Positions 37,296 to 46,873 are shown, counted from the first letter of the stretch. The stretch: 64,000 nt of DNA from Pseudomonadota bacterium (GCA_018902755.1 JAHIQI010000035.1:1-64000), one strand, 5' to 3'. Notes: generated from the sequence alone by a model not told the origin. Numbers and translations are program-made.

Positions 37296-38609
37296 GTGCC
37301 GTTTACCGTAAAAGAAATATTGAAAATGGAGGTCGCGCCGGCCCTGGGCTGCACCGAGCCGGTGGCCATCGCCCTGGCGGCGGCGGCGGCGTCCTCCTTG
37401 TTGCCCCAGCGCGGCTTCGACCGCCTGGAACTGTGGGTGGACCCCAACATCTATAAGAACGGCATCGCCGTTTCCATTCCCGGCACCGGCGGCCTCTCCG
37501 GCCTAGACATGGCCGCCGCCCTGGGCGCGTTGGGCGGCGACCCCGCCCTGTCCATGGAGGTCCTGGAGCCCATCAACGACGAGGTGGTGGCCCTTGCCAA
37601 GAAGGCCCAGGCCGAAGGCAAGGTTAAGGTCAACCTGCGGGCGGAAACCGGCCTGTACATCAAGGTGGTGCTCACCACCGGGGAAGACCGGGCCGAGGCG
37701 ATTGTCTGCGAATTGCACGACAACCTGGTCTACCTGGGCCTCAACGGCCAGGAAATCACGGATCACCCCCTGCTCACGGGCAAGGTGGGCGGCTCTGCCA
37801 GCCAGCTTGCCGAGATGGAGCATTGGTTCAAGGACCTGCCTTTGTCCAAACTGGTGGAGATGATCGACGATTTTGACCAGGAAGACATGGACTTTCTGGA
37901 GCAGAGCGTCAAGGTGAACCTCAAGCTGGCCGAGTACGGCATGAAGCACGGCTCGGGCCTGGGCATCGGCCAAGCCCAGGAGCGGCTGGTGCGCCAAGGG
38001 CTCATCAAAAAGGACATGATCGTGGCGGCCAAGATACTGGCCTCGGCCGCGGCCGACGCCCGCATGGCCGGGGTAAAGCTGCCGGCCATGGCCTCGGCGG
38101 GCAGCGGCAACCACGGCCTCACCGCCGTGCTGCCCATCTGGGCCCTGCGCGACTACCTGGAGGTGGACGACATCGAGGTGCTCAAGGCGGTGGGGCTCAG
38201 CCACCTGGTCACCGGCTACGTGAAGGCCCACACCGGGCGGCTTTCGGCGGTGTGCGGCTGTTCCATCGCCGCCGGGGCCGGGGCGGCCGCCGGGGTCACC
38301 TACCTCTTGGGCGGCAGCCTGCACTACATCGCCGCGGCGATCATAAACCTCACCTCGGACCTGGCCGGAGTCATCTGTGACGGGGCCAAGGCCAGCTGCG
38401 CCCTGAAGCTCTCCACCGCTGCGGGCACCGCGGTGCAGGCGGCCTTGTTCGCCCTGCAGGGGGTCAGCGTGCAGCCCACCGACGGCATAGTCGGCGGCAC
38501 CCTGGAGCAGACCACCAGGAACGTGGGCATCCTAAGCACCGAGGGCATGGTGGAGACCGACCGCACCATCTTGAAGATCATGCTGGAAAAGCATTTTGCC
38601 GAATACTAG
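37296..38609 (+). CDS. cyuA: L-cysteine desulfidase family protein (CyuA/UPF0597)
   Basis: A 437-residue FeS-dependent lyase family protein, expected to convert L-cysteine into pyruvate, ammonia and sulfide. The diagnostic start MEVAPALGCTEPVAIALAAA contains the first conserved Cys. Further conserved cysteines lie in the C-terminal half, in SAVCGCSIAAGAGAAAGVTY and GVICDGAKASCALKL, as required for the cluster. The length fits the family (about 435). GTG 37296 has GAGGAG eight bases upstream; the longer upstream frame has no such site and looks non-coding. It is separated by 110 bp from the nitroreductase gene. Methanogens use this type for cysteine degradation, and E. coli uses it for anaerobic cysteine catabolism. 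Confidence 0.88.
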   Translation: MPFTVKEILKMEVAPALGCTEPVAIALAAAAASSLLPQRGFDRLELWVDPNIYKNGIAVSIPGTGGLSGLDMAAALGALGGDPALSMEVLEPINDEVVALAKKAQAEGKVKVNLRAETGLYIKVVLTTGEDRAEAIVCELHDNLVYLGLNGQEITDHPLLTGKVGGSASQLAEMEHWFKDLPLSKLVEMIDDFDQEDMDFLEQSVKVNLKLAEYGMKHGSGLGIGQAQERLVRQGLIKKDMIVAAKILASAAADARMAGVKLPAMASAGSGNHGLTAVLPIWALRDYLEVDDIEVLKAVGLSHLVTGYVKAHTGRLSAVCGCSIAAGAGAAAGVTYLLGGSLHYIAAAIINLTSDLAGVICDGAKASCALKLSTAAGTAVQAALFALQGVSVQPTDGIVGGTLEQTTRNVGILSTEGMVETDRTILKIMLEKHFAEY

Positions 38610-38719
38610 TAGAGGATTAAAAGCGGCGTCCGGGCTGGGGCCCCAAAACCCCGCCGTTAGGGCCGCCGCCAGCCGGGCCCCTGAGGCCAAGGATATGGCA
38701 ACCGTTTGAGGAGGCTGAG

Positions 38720-39613
38720 ATGACCGAGAAATTCGACGAGCTACATTCTTCCGCCAGCGCCGACACCGTTCGCTGGCTTTACGGCGAATACACCAGGCAG
38801 GACCTCATGGCCATGGACCCCACCTGCCTCAGGGCCCTGTTCCGCGAGCGGGTGCACCACACCATAGAGGTGGAGATATACCCCATCCTGGTGGGCGACA
38901 AACAAGCCACCCCCATCTTCGGCACCCAGGCCCAGATCTGCTGGGAGGTGCTGAGCGAGCGCGGCTTCCCCCTGGACGACCCTGACCTGCAATGGGGCAA
39001 GAAATACCTGGACCTGGCCGCCAAGATCCGCGCCGGGGAAAAGGTGACCATCGACGAGCCCCTGCCCGAGAAGTTCAACGCCGACGAGATGGCGGTGGTG
39101 AATAAGCTCATCTGGGACCGCCGCTCCATCCGCGACTGGGTGCAGGACAAGCCGGTGCCTCAGGATATGCTGGAGCAGATCATGGAGGCGGGCCGGGCCG
39201 CCCCCAACGGCTGCAACCTCAACGTGGTGCGCTTCGCGGTGATCAACGACCCCGAAGAGATGAAGATGGTCTGGAGCGACATCCCCACCCCGGCCAACCG
39301 CTGCACCATCATCGTGATCTGCTACGACAAGGCCATCTACGAGACCGTGGGCCACGACCGCCTGGTGCCGCACAACATGATGCTGGACTGCGCGGCCGCC
39401 GGCGATCACATGTGCCTGATGGCCCACGCCCTGGGCCTGGGCGCGGTGTGGCTCACCTGCACCGACAAGACCGCCGCCCGCTTCAAGAAGAAGTACGGCC
39501 TGCCCGACAACATCGAGCAGGCCCTGCACCTGGCCATCGGCTGGCCCTCGGTGGCCTCCATCAAGTCCCTACGCATGCCGCTCAAGGACATGATGCTCAC
39601 CAGGGGCAAGTAG
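38720..39613 (+). CDS. Nitroreductase family flavoprotein with an N-terminal extension
   Basis: A 297-residue protein. Residues 1-115 form an extension without a recognised domain. The nitroreductase fold follows with WDRRSIRDWVQDKPVPQDML, EAGRAAPNGCNLNVVRFAVI, ALGLGAVWLTC and AIGWPSVA, typical of FMN-binding NADH oxidoreductases. The family reduces nitro groups, quinones or flavins, or removes halogens. In anaerobes such proteins often act on imported aromatic or heterocyclic compounds. GAGGAGG sits before the ATG. The ATC-hydrolase-like gene follows 23 bp downstream and is probably co-transcribed. Confidence 0.85.
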   Translation: MTEKFDELHSSASADTVRWLYGEYTRQDLMAMDPTCLRALFRERVHHTIEVEIYPILVGDKQATPIFGTQAQICWEVLSERGFPLDDPDLQWGKKYLDLAAKIRAGEKVTIDEPLPEKFNADEMAVVNKLIWDRRSIRDWVQDKPVPQDMLEQIMEAGRAAPNGCNLNVVRFAVINDPEEMKMVWSDIPTPANRCTIIVICYDKAIYETVGHDRLVPHNMMLDCAAAGDHMCLMAHALGLGAVWLTCTDKTAARFKKKYGLPDNIEQALHLAIGWPSVASIKSLRMPLKDMMLTRGK

Positions 39614-39636
39614 GCCCCGCGGGCGAGAGAGAGATA

Positions 39637-40110
39637 ATGGCTGCTGATCTAACCAAGATAGAGCTGCTGACCCGCCGCGAGATCGAGGCCCGCACCGCCG
39701 GGCCCCTGATCGAGCAATTTACCCAGGCCATGGGCAAGGACAAGGCCCTGGCCGAGGTGGACAAGGTGGTGCAGCGCCTGGCCGAAGAGGCCGGGGCCCA
39801 GTTCGCCCAGGCCCTGGGCGGCAACACCATGGAGCACTTTCACAAGGCTCCGGAAATTTGGAAACAGGGCGGGGCCCTGGAGATCGAGCTTGAGCAGATG
39901 GACAAGGACAAGCTGGTCTTCAAGGTGACCCGTTGCCGGTACGCGGAGATGTATCGCGATTTGGGCTACGAGGAGCTCGGACAGGTCCTTTCGTGCGGAC
40001 GGGACGCGGCGTTTGCCAAGGGTTTCAACCCGGGCATACAAATGACCCGCACCACGACGATAATGTCCGGGGGCCCCTATTGCGATTTTAAATTTGAACT
40101 GGGGAGTTAG
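39637..40110 (+). CDS. L-2-amino-thiazoline-4-carboxylate (ATC) hydrolase family protein
   Basis: A 157-residue member of the ATC-hydrolase family. The C-terminal part carries the family signature: CRYAEMYRDLGYEELGQVLS, then GRDAAFAKGFNPGIQMTRTT and GGPYCDFKF with two conserved cysteines in the protein. The Pseudomonas enzyme opens the thiazoline ring on the way to L-cysteine, but the family is large and many members are uncharacterised. Here a cysteine desulfidase gene is 1 kb upstream and a TAXI-type uptake receptor starts 62 bp downstream, which fits a pathway that takes in a cyclic sulfur compound and releases sulfide. That substrate is an inference. Confidence 0.75.
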   Translation: MAADLTKIELLTRREIEARTAGPLIEQFTQAMGKDKALAEVDKVVQRLAEEAGAQFAQALGGNTMEHFHKAPEIWKQGGALEIELEQMDKDKLVFKVTRCRYAEMYRDLGYEELGQVLSCGRDAAFAKGFNPGIQMTRTTTIMSGGPYCDFKFELGS

Positions 40111-40171
40111 GGCAGGTAAGCATCAGGAGAGTCATCATCGTTCGAACCAAATTAGCGGAAAGGTAGGAAGC

Positions 40172-41170
40172 ATGCGTAAACCTAGGTTTAAACTCGTAGG
40201 GATCGTCGCGATAGCGGTTCTTTGTCTGGCCCTGAGCGGCCAGGCCATGGCCGGCGACTCCGGTCCCCAGAAGCTTTCCATGGCCACCTTCAAGAGCGGT
40301 AGCGGCTGGTACATCATGGCCCAGACCATGGCCAAGATAATGCAGGCCGCCCTGCCCCAAGGCACCACCACCGACGTGCTGCCCTACAGCGGCGGCGTGG
40401 GCAACCCCCTGTTGCTGCACAAGAACAAGGCCAACGTCGCCCTGGGCTTCCCGGTAGAGACCGGCTTGGCCATCCGTGGCGAGTCTCCCTACAAGGAGAA
40501 GATGCCCGAGATCAAGATGCTGGTGGGCAACCTGGACACCTATTGGTACCTGTTCTCAGTGCGGGGCAACGTGCCGGTGAACAGCTTCGAGGAGCTTAAG
40601 GCCAAGAAGTACCCCATTCGCCTGGTGCTTCTGCCCAAGGGCAGCAGCGGCGAGTGGGCCACCAAGACGGTGCTCAAGGCTTACGGCATCACCTATGAGG
40701 ACATTGAGTCCTGGGGCGGCAAGGTTACCAACGTTTCCTTCCCCACCGCCGTGGAGATGATGAAAGACGGCCAGGCCGACGCTTTTGCTCACGTGAGCAC
40801 TCCCGGCCACCCCTCCTGGACCCAGCTTTCCACCCTGACCAAGATCCGCTTCCTGCCCATGGGTGCCAAGGTTGGCGCGCAGTTGGTGGGCAAGTACGGC
40901 TACCGCATGAGCACCCTGCCCAAGGGCGCTTTCCGCGGCGTTGAAAAGCCGGTGCAGGTGCTGGGCTTCGCCACCCTGCTCATGGCTACCGACAAGATGC
41001 CCGATGACATCGCCTACAAGATCACCAAGGCGATCTGCGAAAACCGCGAGCAGCTAGTCGCCACCTACAAGGGCGCGGCGGCTTTCCGTCCCCAGCTCGC
41101 TCCCGACGTGCCGCTGCCCCTGCATCCCGGGGCCGCGAAGTACTACAAGGAAGCCGGCTACATCAAGTAG
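40172..41170 (+). CDS. TAXI family TRAP transporter substrate-binding protein
   Basis: A 332-residue periplasmic receptor with a signal peptide (LVGIVAIAVLCLALSGQAMA). The TAXI pattern is present: SMATFKSGSGWYIMAQTMAKIM, then LPYSGGVGNPLLLHKNKANVALGF and a C-terminal GAAKYYKEAGYIK. TAXI receptors work only with TRAP permeases of the fused type, and one follows after a strong hairpin. Ligands of this class are poorly known; glutamate-like and aromatic acids are among the few examples. Confidence 0.9.
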   Translation: MRKPRFKLVGIVAIAVLCLALSGQAMAGDSGPQKLSMATFKSGSGWYIMAQTMAKIMQAALPQGTTTDVLPYSGGVGNPLLLHKNKANVALGFPVETGLAIRGESPYKEKMPEIKMLVGNLDTYWYLFSVRGNVPVNSFEELKAKKYPIRLVLLPKGSSGEWATKTVLKAYGITYEDIESWGGKVTNVSFPTAVEMMKDGQADAFAHVSTPGHPSWTQLSTLTKIRFLPMGAKVGAQLVGKYGYRMSTLPKGAFRGVEKPVQVLGFATLLMATDKMPDDIAYKITKAICENREQLVATYKGAAAFRPQLAPDVPLPLHPGAAKYYKEAGYIK

Positions 41171-41192
41171 AGACTGAGCCACAACGGGCGCG

Positions 41193-41218
41193 GGCTCCCG
41201 GCCCCCCGGCCGGGAGCC
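41193..41218 (+). other. Strong hairpin between TAXI receptor and permease genes
   Basis: GGCTCCCGGCC (41193-41203) pairs with GGCCGGGAGCC (41208-41218) around a CCCC loop. There is no T-run, so it is more likely an mRNA-stabilising element favouring the receptor than a terminator. Confidence 0.65.
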
Positions 41219-41242
41219 GCACCCTATCAAGGATCACGCGGT

Positions 41243-43123
41243 ATGCAACTGACGGCCAAAAGTTACGTTATATCCACGGTGGCCATAGCCTGGTCTGTAG
41301 CCCAGCTCTACAACTCCATCACCTTTGACCTGGACATCCTCCAACTGGAGTTCATGCACCTGGCCTTCGCCCTGATTTTGGCCTTCTTGCTAAAACCGGG
41401 TCCGGCCCGGCTCAACCAGGGCAACTGGTCCGACTACCTCCTGGCCCTTCTGTCCGGCGCGGTGGGCGTCTACATGCTGGTGAGCTACACCAGGATTTCC
41501 GAGCGCATACGTTTCGTCTCCGACGTGGAGATCAGCGACGTGGTGGTCTGCGTGTTGCTCCTCTTCCTGGTGCTGGAGGCGGGACGCCGGGTGATGGGCT
41601 GGGGCCTGTCCATCCTGGGCCTGGTGGCCATCGGCTACGCCTTTTTCGGTTACCTGTTGCCGGGCAACATCGGGCACAGCTCGGTGACCGGCGACAGCTT
41701 CACCGAGTTCATGGTGCTCACCCAGGAAGGCATCTTCGGCATACCTCTGAGGGTTTCGACCATCTACGTGTTCCTGTTCGTGCTCTTCGGGGCGTTCCTA
41801 AAATACGGCCGCCTGGGCGAGTTCTACAACGACCTGGCGGTTTCCGTGGCCGGAGGGCTCAAGGGAGGTCCGGGCAAGGTGGCGGTGATCAGCAGCAGCC
41901 TTTTGGGCACCATCAGCGGCAGCGCGGTGGCCAACGTCTCCACCTCGGGCACCTTCACCATCCCCATGATGAAGCGGGCCGGCTACAACCCGGCCTCGGC
42001 TGCGGCCATCGAGGCCCTGGCCTCCACGGGCAGCCAGATCGTGCCGCCCATCATGGGCGCGGCGGCCTTCATCATGGCCGAACTGACCCAGATTCCCTAC
42101 TGGTCCATCGCCGTGGCCGCCATCATACCCTCAATTTTGTACTACATCGTGGTGTACGCGGTGGTGCACTTCGAGGCGGTCAAGCACGACTTGCAGACCG
42201 CCGAGGATGATCGCAAGGCCTTCTGGGCCATGGCCCTGAAGAAGAGCTACATGTTCATCCCGGTGGTGGTGATCATCTACTACCTGTCAGCCGGCTATTC
42301 CATCACCCTGGCCGCCACCATGGCCATCCTGAGCGCGGTGGTGGTTTCGGCCATACCCCTGGTCATCACCCGCCAGTGGAAGGACTTCGGCCTGTTCGTA
42401 AAGGCCCTGGAGGACGGAGCCAAGGCCTGCGTGGCCGTGGCCATCCCCTGCGCCATAGCGGGCATCATCGTGGGAGTGCTCACCCTGACCTCCCTGGGGC
42501 TCAAGTTCAGCGACCTGATCCTGGCCTTCGCGGGCGACAGCGTGGTGTGGCTACTCATCATCACCTCGCTGATCTGCATGGTGCTGGGCATGGGCATGCC
42601 CACCAGCGCGGCCTACATCACCGTGGCCATCCTGGCCATACCCGCCCTGATCAAGGGCGGAGTGCCCATCATCACCGCCCATTTCTTCGGCTTCTTTTTC
42701 GCCAACCTGTCCATGATCACCCCCCCGGTGGCTTTGGCCGCCTATGCCGGGGCGGGCATCGCCGGGGCCAACAGCTCCGACGTGGGCCTCAGGGCCTGCT
42801 GGATGGGCCTGACCATCTACGCCATCCCTTTCCTGTTGGCCAGCTATCCGGCGTTGATGCTCTTGGGCAGTTGGGCCGAGATAACCTTCGACGTGCTGAA
42901 GGTGGGGCTCATCGTCATCAGTTTCTCCGCCGCCATCATGGGAGTTTTCAGCGCGCGCCTCAAGGGCTACCAGCGCGGGCTGTTCTTCGCGGCGGGAGTT
43001 GTATTGTGGGCCAGCCTGTCTTCGCTGGTCCTTAACGTGGCCGGTTTCGCAGTTTTGGCGGCGGCCGTTTTCTGCGCCTACAAGTTTCGTCCGTCCCAAC
43101 CAGCCGCCATCGGCCGGGCCTGA
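41243..43123 (+). CDS. TRAP transporter permease, 4TM/12TM fusion
   Basis: A 626-residue permease. It begins with a short 4TM part (LQLEFMHLAFALILAFLLKP) and continues with the 12TM part, with signatures SGSAVANVSTSGTFTIPMMK, EALASTGSQIVPPIMGAAAF and GMGMPTSAAYITVAILAIPA. It is the partner of the TAXI receptor upstream. The UbiD decarboxylase gene follows 105 bp downstream, so uptake of the decarboxylase substrate is the simplest guess. Confidence 0.92.
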   Translation: MQLTAKSYVISTVAIAWSVAQLYNSITFDLDILQLEFMHLAFALILAFLLKPGPARLNQGNWSDYLLALLSGAVGVYMLVSYTRISERIRFVSDVEISDVVVCVLLLFLVLEAGRRVMGWGLSILGLVAIGYAFFGYLLPGNIGHSSVTGDSFTEFMVLTQEGIFGIPLRVSTIYVFLFVLFGAFLKYGRLGEFYNDLAVSVAGGLKGGPGKVAVISSSLLGTISGSAVANVSTSGTFTIPMMKRAGYNPASAAAIEALASTGSQIVPPIMGAAAFIMAELTQIPYWSIAVAAIIPSILYYIVVYAVVHFEAVKHDLQTAEDDRKAFWAMALKKSYMFIPVVVIIYYLSAGYSITLAATMAILSAVVVSAIPLVITRQWKDFGLFVKALEDGAKACVAVAIPCAIAGIIVGVLTLTSLGLKFSDLILAFAGDSVVWLLIITSLICMVLGMGMPTSAAYITVAILAIPALIKGGVPIITAHFFGFFFANLSMITPPVALAAYAGAGIAGANSSDVGLRACWMGLTIYAIPFLLASYPALMLLGSWAEITFDVLKVGLIVISFSAAIMGVFSARLKGYQRGLFFAAGVVLWASLSSLVLNVAGFAVLAAAVFCAYKFRPSQPAAIGRA

Positions 43124-43227
43124 GGACGTTACGCCGTGCCGCAGTCCTGGCCTTTGATCCCTTCGGGGCCGGGGCTCGGTGGAACTGGGCATGGCATCGT
43201 GCTTACCCAGAAGAGAGGTAAAAAGTC

Positions 43228-44670
43228 ATGGCTAAAAATTTGAGGACCTACCTGGAGCAACTGGAGAAGGAAAGGCCGGAGGTGATCCTGAGGGTTAAAA
43301 AACCCATGAAGGTCGCCTACGAAATCTCGGCCTTGCAGCGCAAGTTGGACGCTTTGCGCAAGTACCCGGTTATCATCGTTGAGCATCCCATCCTGGACAA
43401 CGGCACCGAGAGCGCCTTCCCGGTGGTGACCAACCTCACCGCCAGCCGCGAGCTCTGCGCCGACGCCCTGGGCCTGGACCACCGCCGCATCGCCATGGAC
43501 TACGCCCAGAAGGTGTCCAACCGCATCGATCCGGTGAAGGTGTCCAAGGAAGAGGCCCCGGTAAAGGAAGTGATCGAGACCGGCGATCAGATCAACCTGC
43601 TCAAGTTCCCCATCCTAACCCACAACTACATGGACCCCGGCCCCTACATCGGCACCGGCTTCGTGTGCAACTACGACCCCGAGACCAAAATCGACAACTG
43701 CTCCCTGCAGCGCATCTGGGTTAAGAGCCCCCGGCGCACCGGTTACTGGCCCGCGGTGACCAGCCACAGCATGCAGAACATCTGGAAGTGGTGGGGACAG
43801 GGCAAGGACATGCCCGTGGCCATCTGGATCGGGCATCACCCGGCGGGCATCTCCGGGGCCCAGTCGCGCCTGGCCTACCCCGAGAGCCACTACCCCTCCA
43901 TGGGCGGGGTCATGGGCGAGGCGGTCAAGCTGGTGCCCAGCGAGTTGTTCGGCGAGGACATCATGGTCCCGGCCGACGCCGAGATGGTCATCGAGGGCTA
44001 CGTGCCCCGCGAGGTGTTCGAGGCCGAGGGCCCCTTCGGCGAGTACCCCGGCTACATCGGGCCCCAGCGCCCCAGCCCGGTCATCGACGTCAAGTGCGTG
44101 ACCTACCGCAAGGACGCCATCTACCACGGCCTGGGCGTGGGCCTGGCCGACCACCTGGTGCTGTTGGGCAACTTCCCCCTGGAAGCGCGCATCTACAACG
44201 TGGTGAAAAGCGTGGTGCCCGAGGTGATGAACGTGTTCGTGCCCATCTCCGGGCGGCGCAACCACGTGTACGTGCAGGTCAAGAAGACTCGGCCCGGCAT
44301 CGGCAAGGAAGTCATCATGGCCACCCTGCCTTGCGACAGCCGCCTGAAGCACGTGTTCGTCATCGACGAGGACATGGACCTGTTCAACGAAAGCGACATC
44401 ATGTGGTCCATCGCCTACCGCAGCCAGTGGGACAGGGACCTGGTGGTGGTGGAAGGCGCGGCGGTGTTCCCCTTGGACCCCAGCGTCCCCTCGCCGGGCA
44501 ACATCGGCACCCGGGGCGGCATCGACGCCACCATGCCGCCGCCCATCGGCAACGGGTTGCCCCGCTTCTATCAAATGGTCAACAAAACCCCCGAGGACGT
44601 GGCCGCGGCCATCCAACTCGAGGACTTCGTGGATCCCAGCCTGTTAAGCAATTACCCCACCTCTTCCTAG
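43228..44670 (+). CDS. ubiD: UbiD family (de)carboxylase
   Basis: A 480-residue prenylated-FMN-dependent decarboxylase. Family segments are LRTYLEQLEKERPEVILRV at the start, the FPILTHNYMDPGPYIGTGF substrate/cofactor region, RAIW-like LQRIWVKSPRRTGYWP, and the catalytic E-x-P-F-G-E-Y block AEGPFGEYPGYIGPQRPSPV with its glutamates. UbiD enzymes reversibly decarboxylate aromatic, heteroaromatic and unsaturated acids, and anaerobes also use them to carboxylate. The matching flavin prenyltransferase UbiX lies 1.6 kb downstream. A small zinc-ribbon protein and an MFS carrier lie between. GAGAGG precedes the ATG. The substrate is not clear from sequence. Confidence 0.92.
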   Translation: MAKNLRTYLEQLEKERPEVILRVKKPMKVAYEISALQRKLDALRKYPVIIVEHPILDNGTESAFPVVTNLTASRELCADALGLDHRRIAMDYAQKVSNRIDPVKVSKEEAPVKEVIETGDQINLLKFPILTHNYMDPGPYIGTGFVCNYDPETKIDNCSLQRIWVKSPRRTGYWPAVTSHSMQNIWKWWGQGKDMPVAIWIGHHPAGISGAQSRLAYPESHYPSMGGVMGEAVKLVPSELFGEDIMVPADAEMVIEGYVPREVFEAEGPFGEYPGYIGPQRPSPVIDVKCVTYRKDAIYHGLGVGLADHLVLLGNFPLEARIYNVVKSVVPEVMNVFVPISGRRNHVYVQVKKTRPGIGKEVIMATLPCDSRLKHVFVIDEDMDLFNESDIMWSIAYRSQWDRDLVVVEGAAVFPLDPSVPSPGNIGTRGGIDATMPPPIGNGLPRFYQMVNKTPEDVAAAIQLEDFVDPSLLSNYPTSS

Positions 44671-44694
44671 GCGGGGCTGAAAAGGATAGGCGTC

Positions 44695-44877
44695 ATGATC
44701 ACTATTGAGAAGGTTGGAAACCCCAAGGACGTCTGGGTTACTTGCCCGGGCTGCAAAGAGCTTTACTACATCGACCGGCTTTTCTACGAGCCGCAGTACG
44801 ACAAGATCCCCTTGCACTGCCCCTTCTGCCACTTGGAGTTTGCCAAGGAAGACTCCCCCATGACCTGGGGCGAGTAG
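44695..44877 (+). CDS. Small zinc-ribbon protein, possible UbiD accessory subunit
   Basis: A 60-residue protein with two Cys pairs, CPGC near residue 17 and CPFC near 42, enough for one zinc or rubredoxin-like metal site. It begins 24 bases after the UbiD stop, with a good AAAGGATAGG site upstream. Hydroxyarylic acid decarboxylases of the BsdBCD/VdcBCD type have a small third subunit D of comparable size and with cysteines, so this could be the D-like partner. I do not see enough similarity to be certain, and the function is open. Confidence 0.6.
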   Translation: MITIEKVGNPKDVWVTCPGCKELYYIDRLFYEPQYDKIPLHCPFCHLEFAKEDSPMTWGE

Positions 44878-45012
44878 GCGGCGGATATAGCGGAAACGAA
44901 ACAACCGGACGGGGCGGGCCACGGCGGCCCGCCCCGCCCGGAGCGCATGGCAATGCCAGGCCGGGGAGGACCGGGCCGGTGGATATGATGCCTGGGGCCA
45001 ACGGGGAGGCGG

Positions 45013-46257
45013 ATGCAAAACAGCGGTTATTATCGCTGGGTGCTGATGGGCGCGGCGGTGTGCGTCAAGATGGTAATCAGCATCTACCAGTACTCCTGGT
45101 TCCTGTTCGCCTTCACCATCACCCGGCAAGAGGGATGGTCCCTGGAGCAGGTGGGCCTCACCTTCACGGTGCTCATCTTGGCGGCCACTTTGGTGCAGCC
45201 CTTTTCGGGCATTTACGCCGACGCCGCCGGCCCTCGCAGGCCCTGCCTCTTGGCGGCCTGCCTGGTGGGGGCTGGCATGCTGGCCGCCTCCTATGCCACC
45301 AGCCCCCTGGAGCTGTGCCTCTATTACGGCATGGGCGGCCTGGGGGTGGGGGCCTTGAACGGCATCTCCACCGCAACCGCCCTGAAGTGGTTTCCCCGTA
45401 AGCGGGGCCTGGCCACCGGGGTGGTGGAGTTCGGCTTCGGGGCCGGCACCCTGTTCTTCAACTTTTTCCTCCAGGACAGCCTGGAGCTATTCGGTTGGCG
45501 GGAAACTTTTTGGTATCTGTCCCTGGCCATGGCCGCGGTGCTTTTGCCCCTGGCCCTGCTCTACACCTATCCCTCCGAGGATTGGGTGCGGCGCTTGAGC
45601 CCCCGCCGGCCACAGCAGCCCGCCACGGCGCAGTACCGGCCGGTGCAGATGGTGGCGACTCACCAGTGGCAGATAATCTACCTGGGCTTTACTCTTATTA
45701 TCGCCACGGTGCTCATGTTCGCCTCGCACCTGAAGATGATCGCCCAGGAATTCGGCATAAGCGGCACCTTGTTCGCTTTCGTGATGGTGGCCTTCCCCCT
45801 GGGCAACGGCTTCAGTCGCATCGTGGGCGGGGTGGTTTCGGACTACCTGGGCCGGGAAAGGACCATGCTGCTGTTCTTCAGCCTCCTGGGGCTGTGCATG
45901 CTCTCCCTGGGGCTGTTCGGCAGCCAACCGTGGGTTTTCGTGGGAGCGGTCTTCTTGGCCGGGCTGTTGGGGGGCGCGCCTTTCGTGCTTTACGCGGCCA
46001 TGGTGGGGGACTACTTTGGGGCGAGCAACGCCACGGCCAACTGGGGCCTGACCATCACCGGCAAGGCCTGGGCCGGGCTCATCGCCGGGTGGTTCAGCGG
46101 TTATCTGGTGTCCCTGTCGGGCACCTACCAGACGCCCCTTTTGGTGCTGGCGCTCTGCTGCTTCGTGGCGGCGGCGCTTTCCAACCCCCGGCTGCTCAGG
46201 ATCCCCGGCCCGCCGGGGCGGCCCGTGGCTCCGGCCCCGGCCGGAACTAATAGTTAG
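45013..46257 (+). CDS. MFS transporter inside the UbiD/UbiX cluster
   Basis: A 414-residue 12-helix carrier of the oxalate/formate-antiporter-like group. It has GIYADAAGPRRPCLLAACLV between helices 2 and 3, SRIVGGVVSDYLGRERTMLL in the second half, and a GLGVGALNGISTATALKWFP segment as in OFA proteins. Its position between UbiD and UbiX suggests import of the acid or export of its decarboxylated product. GGGAGG precedes the ATG. Confidence 0.87.
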   Translation: MQNSGYYRWVLMGAAVCVKMVISIYQYSWFLFAFTITRQEGWSLEQVGLTFTVLILAATLVQPFSGIYADAAGPRRPCLLAACLVGAGMLAASYATSPLELCLYYGMGGLGVGALNGISTATALKWFPRKRGLATGVVEFGFGAGTLFFNFFLQDSLELFGWRETFWYLSLAMAAVLLPLALLYTYPSEDWVRRLSPRRPQQPATAQYRPVQMVATHQWQIIYLGFTLIIATVLMFASHLKMIAQEFGISGTLFAFVMVAFPLGNGFSRIVGGVVSDYLGRERTMLLFFSLLGLCMLSLGLFGSQPWVFVGAVFLAGLLGGAPFVLYAAMVGDYFGASNATANWGLTITGKAWAGLIAGWFSGYLVSLSGTYQTPLLVLALCCFVAAALSNPRLLRIPGPPGRPVAPAPAGTNS

Positions 46258-46281
46258 CGACTCTCGGCCAGGAGGACAATC

Positions 46282-46848
46282 ATGGCGGATAAAGCCAAAC
46301 CAATCATCGTGGGCATCACCGGAGCCAGCGGAGTCATCTATGGAGTGCGTTTGCTGGAGGTGTTAAAGGAGTTGGGCCGCGAGACCCACCTCATCATGAG
46401 CGACGCCGCCCGGCTGAACCTGACCATCGAGACCAAGTACCACCCCAACCAGGTGGAGGCCTTGGCCACCAAGGTCTACCCGGTGGGGGACATGGCCGCG
46501 TCGGTGTCCAGCGGATCGTTCATCACCGAGGGCATGGTCATCGCCCCCTGCACCATCAAGACACTCTCGGCGGTGGCCAACTCCTTCAACTACAACCTAA
46601 TCGTGCGCGCCGCCGACGTGTGCCTCAAGGAGCGCCGCCGGGTGGTGCTCATGGTTCGCGAGACCCCGTTGCACGCCGGGCACCTGAGGCTCATGTCCCA
46701 GGCGGTGGAGATCGGGGCCACCATCCTGCCGCCCATCCCGGCCTATTACCACGGGCCCCAGGGGATCAACGACCTCATCGACCAGAGCGTGGGCAAGGCC
46801 CTGGACTGTTTCGGCATAGAGCATCAACTTTTTCGGCGCTGGTCCTAG
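46282..46848 (+). CDS. ubiX: UbiX-type flavin prenyltransferase
   Basis: A 188-residue enzyme that makes prenylated FMN, the cofactor of UbiD. The N-terminal GITGASGVIYGVRLLEVLKE binds flavin, SSGSFITEGMVIAPCTIKTL covers the phosphate site with the conserved serine and cysteine region, and VRETPLHAGHLRLM matches the family. The size is normal. GAGGACA lies upstream of the ATG. Presence beside a UbiD gene supports local cofactor supply. Confidence 0.93.
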   Translation: MADKAKPIIVGITGASGVIYGVRLLEVLKELGRETHLIMSDAARLNLTIETKYHPNQVEALATKVYPVGDMAASVSSGSFITEGMVIAPCTIKTLSAVANSFNYNLIVRAADVCLKERRRVVLMVRETPLHAGHLRLMSQAVEIGATILPPIPAYYHGPQGINDLIDQSVGKALDCFGIEHQLFRRWS

Positions 46849-46873
46849 GCCGCGCCCAGCAAGGATAATCGCC

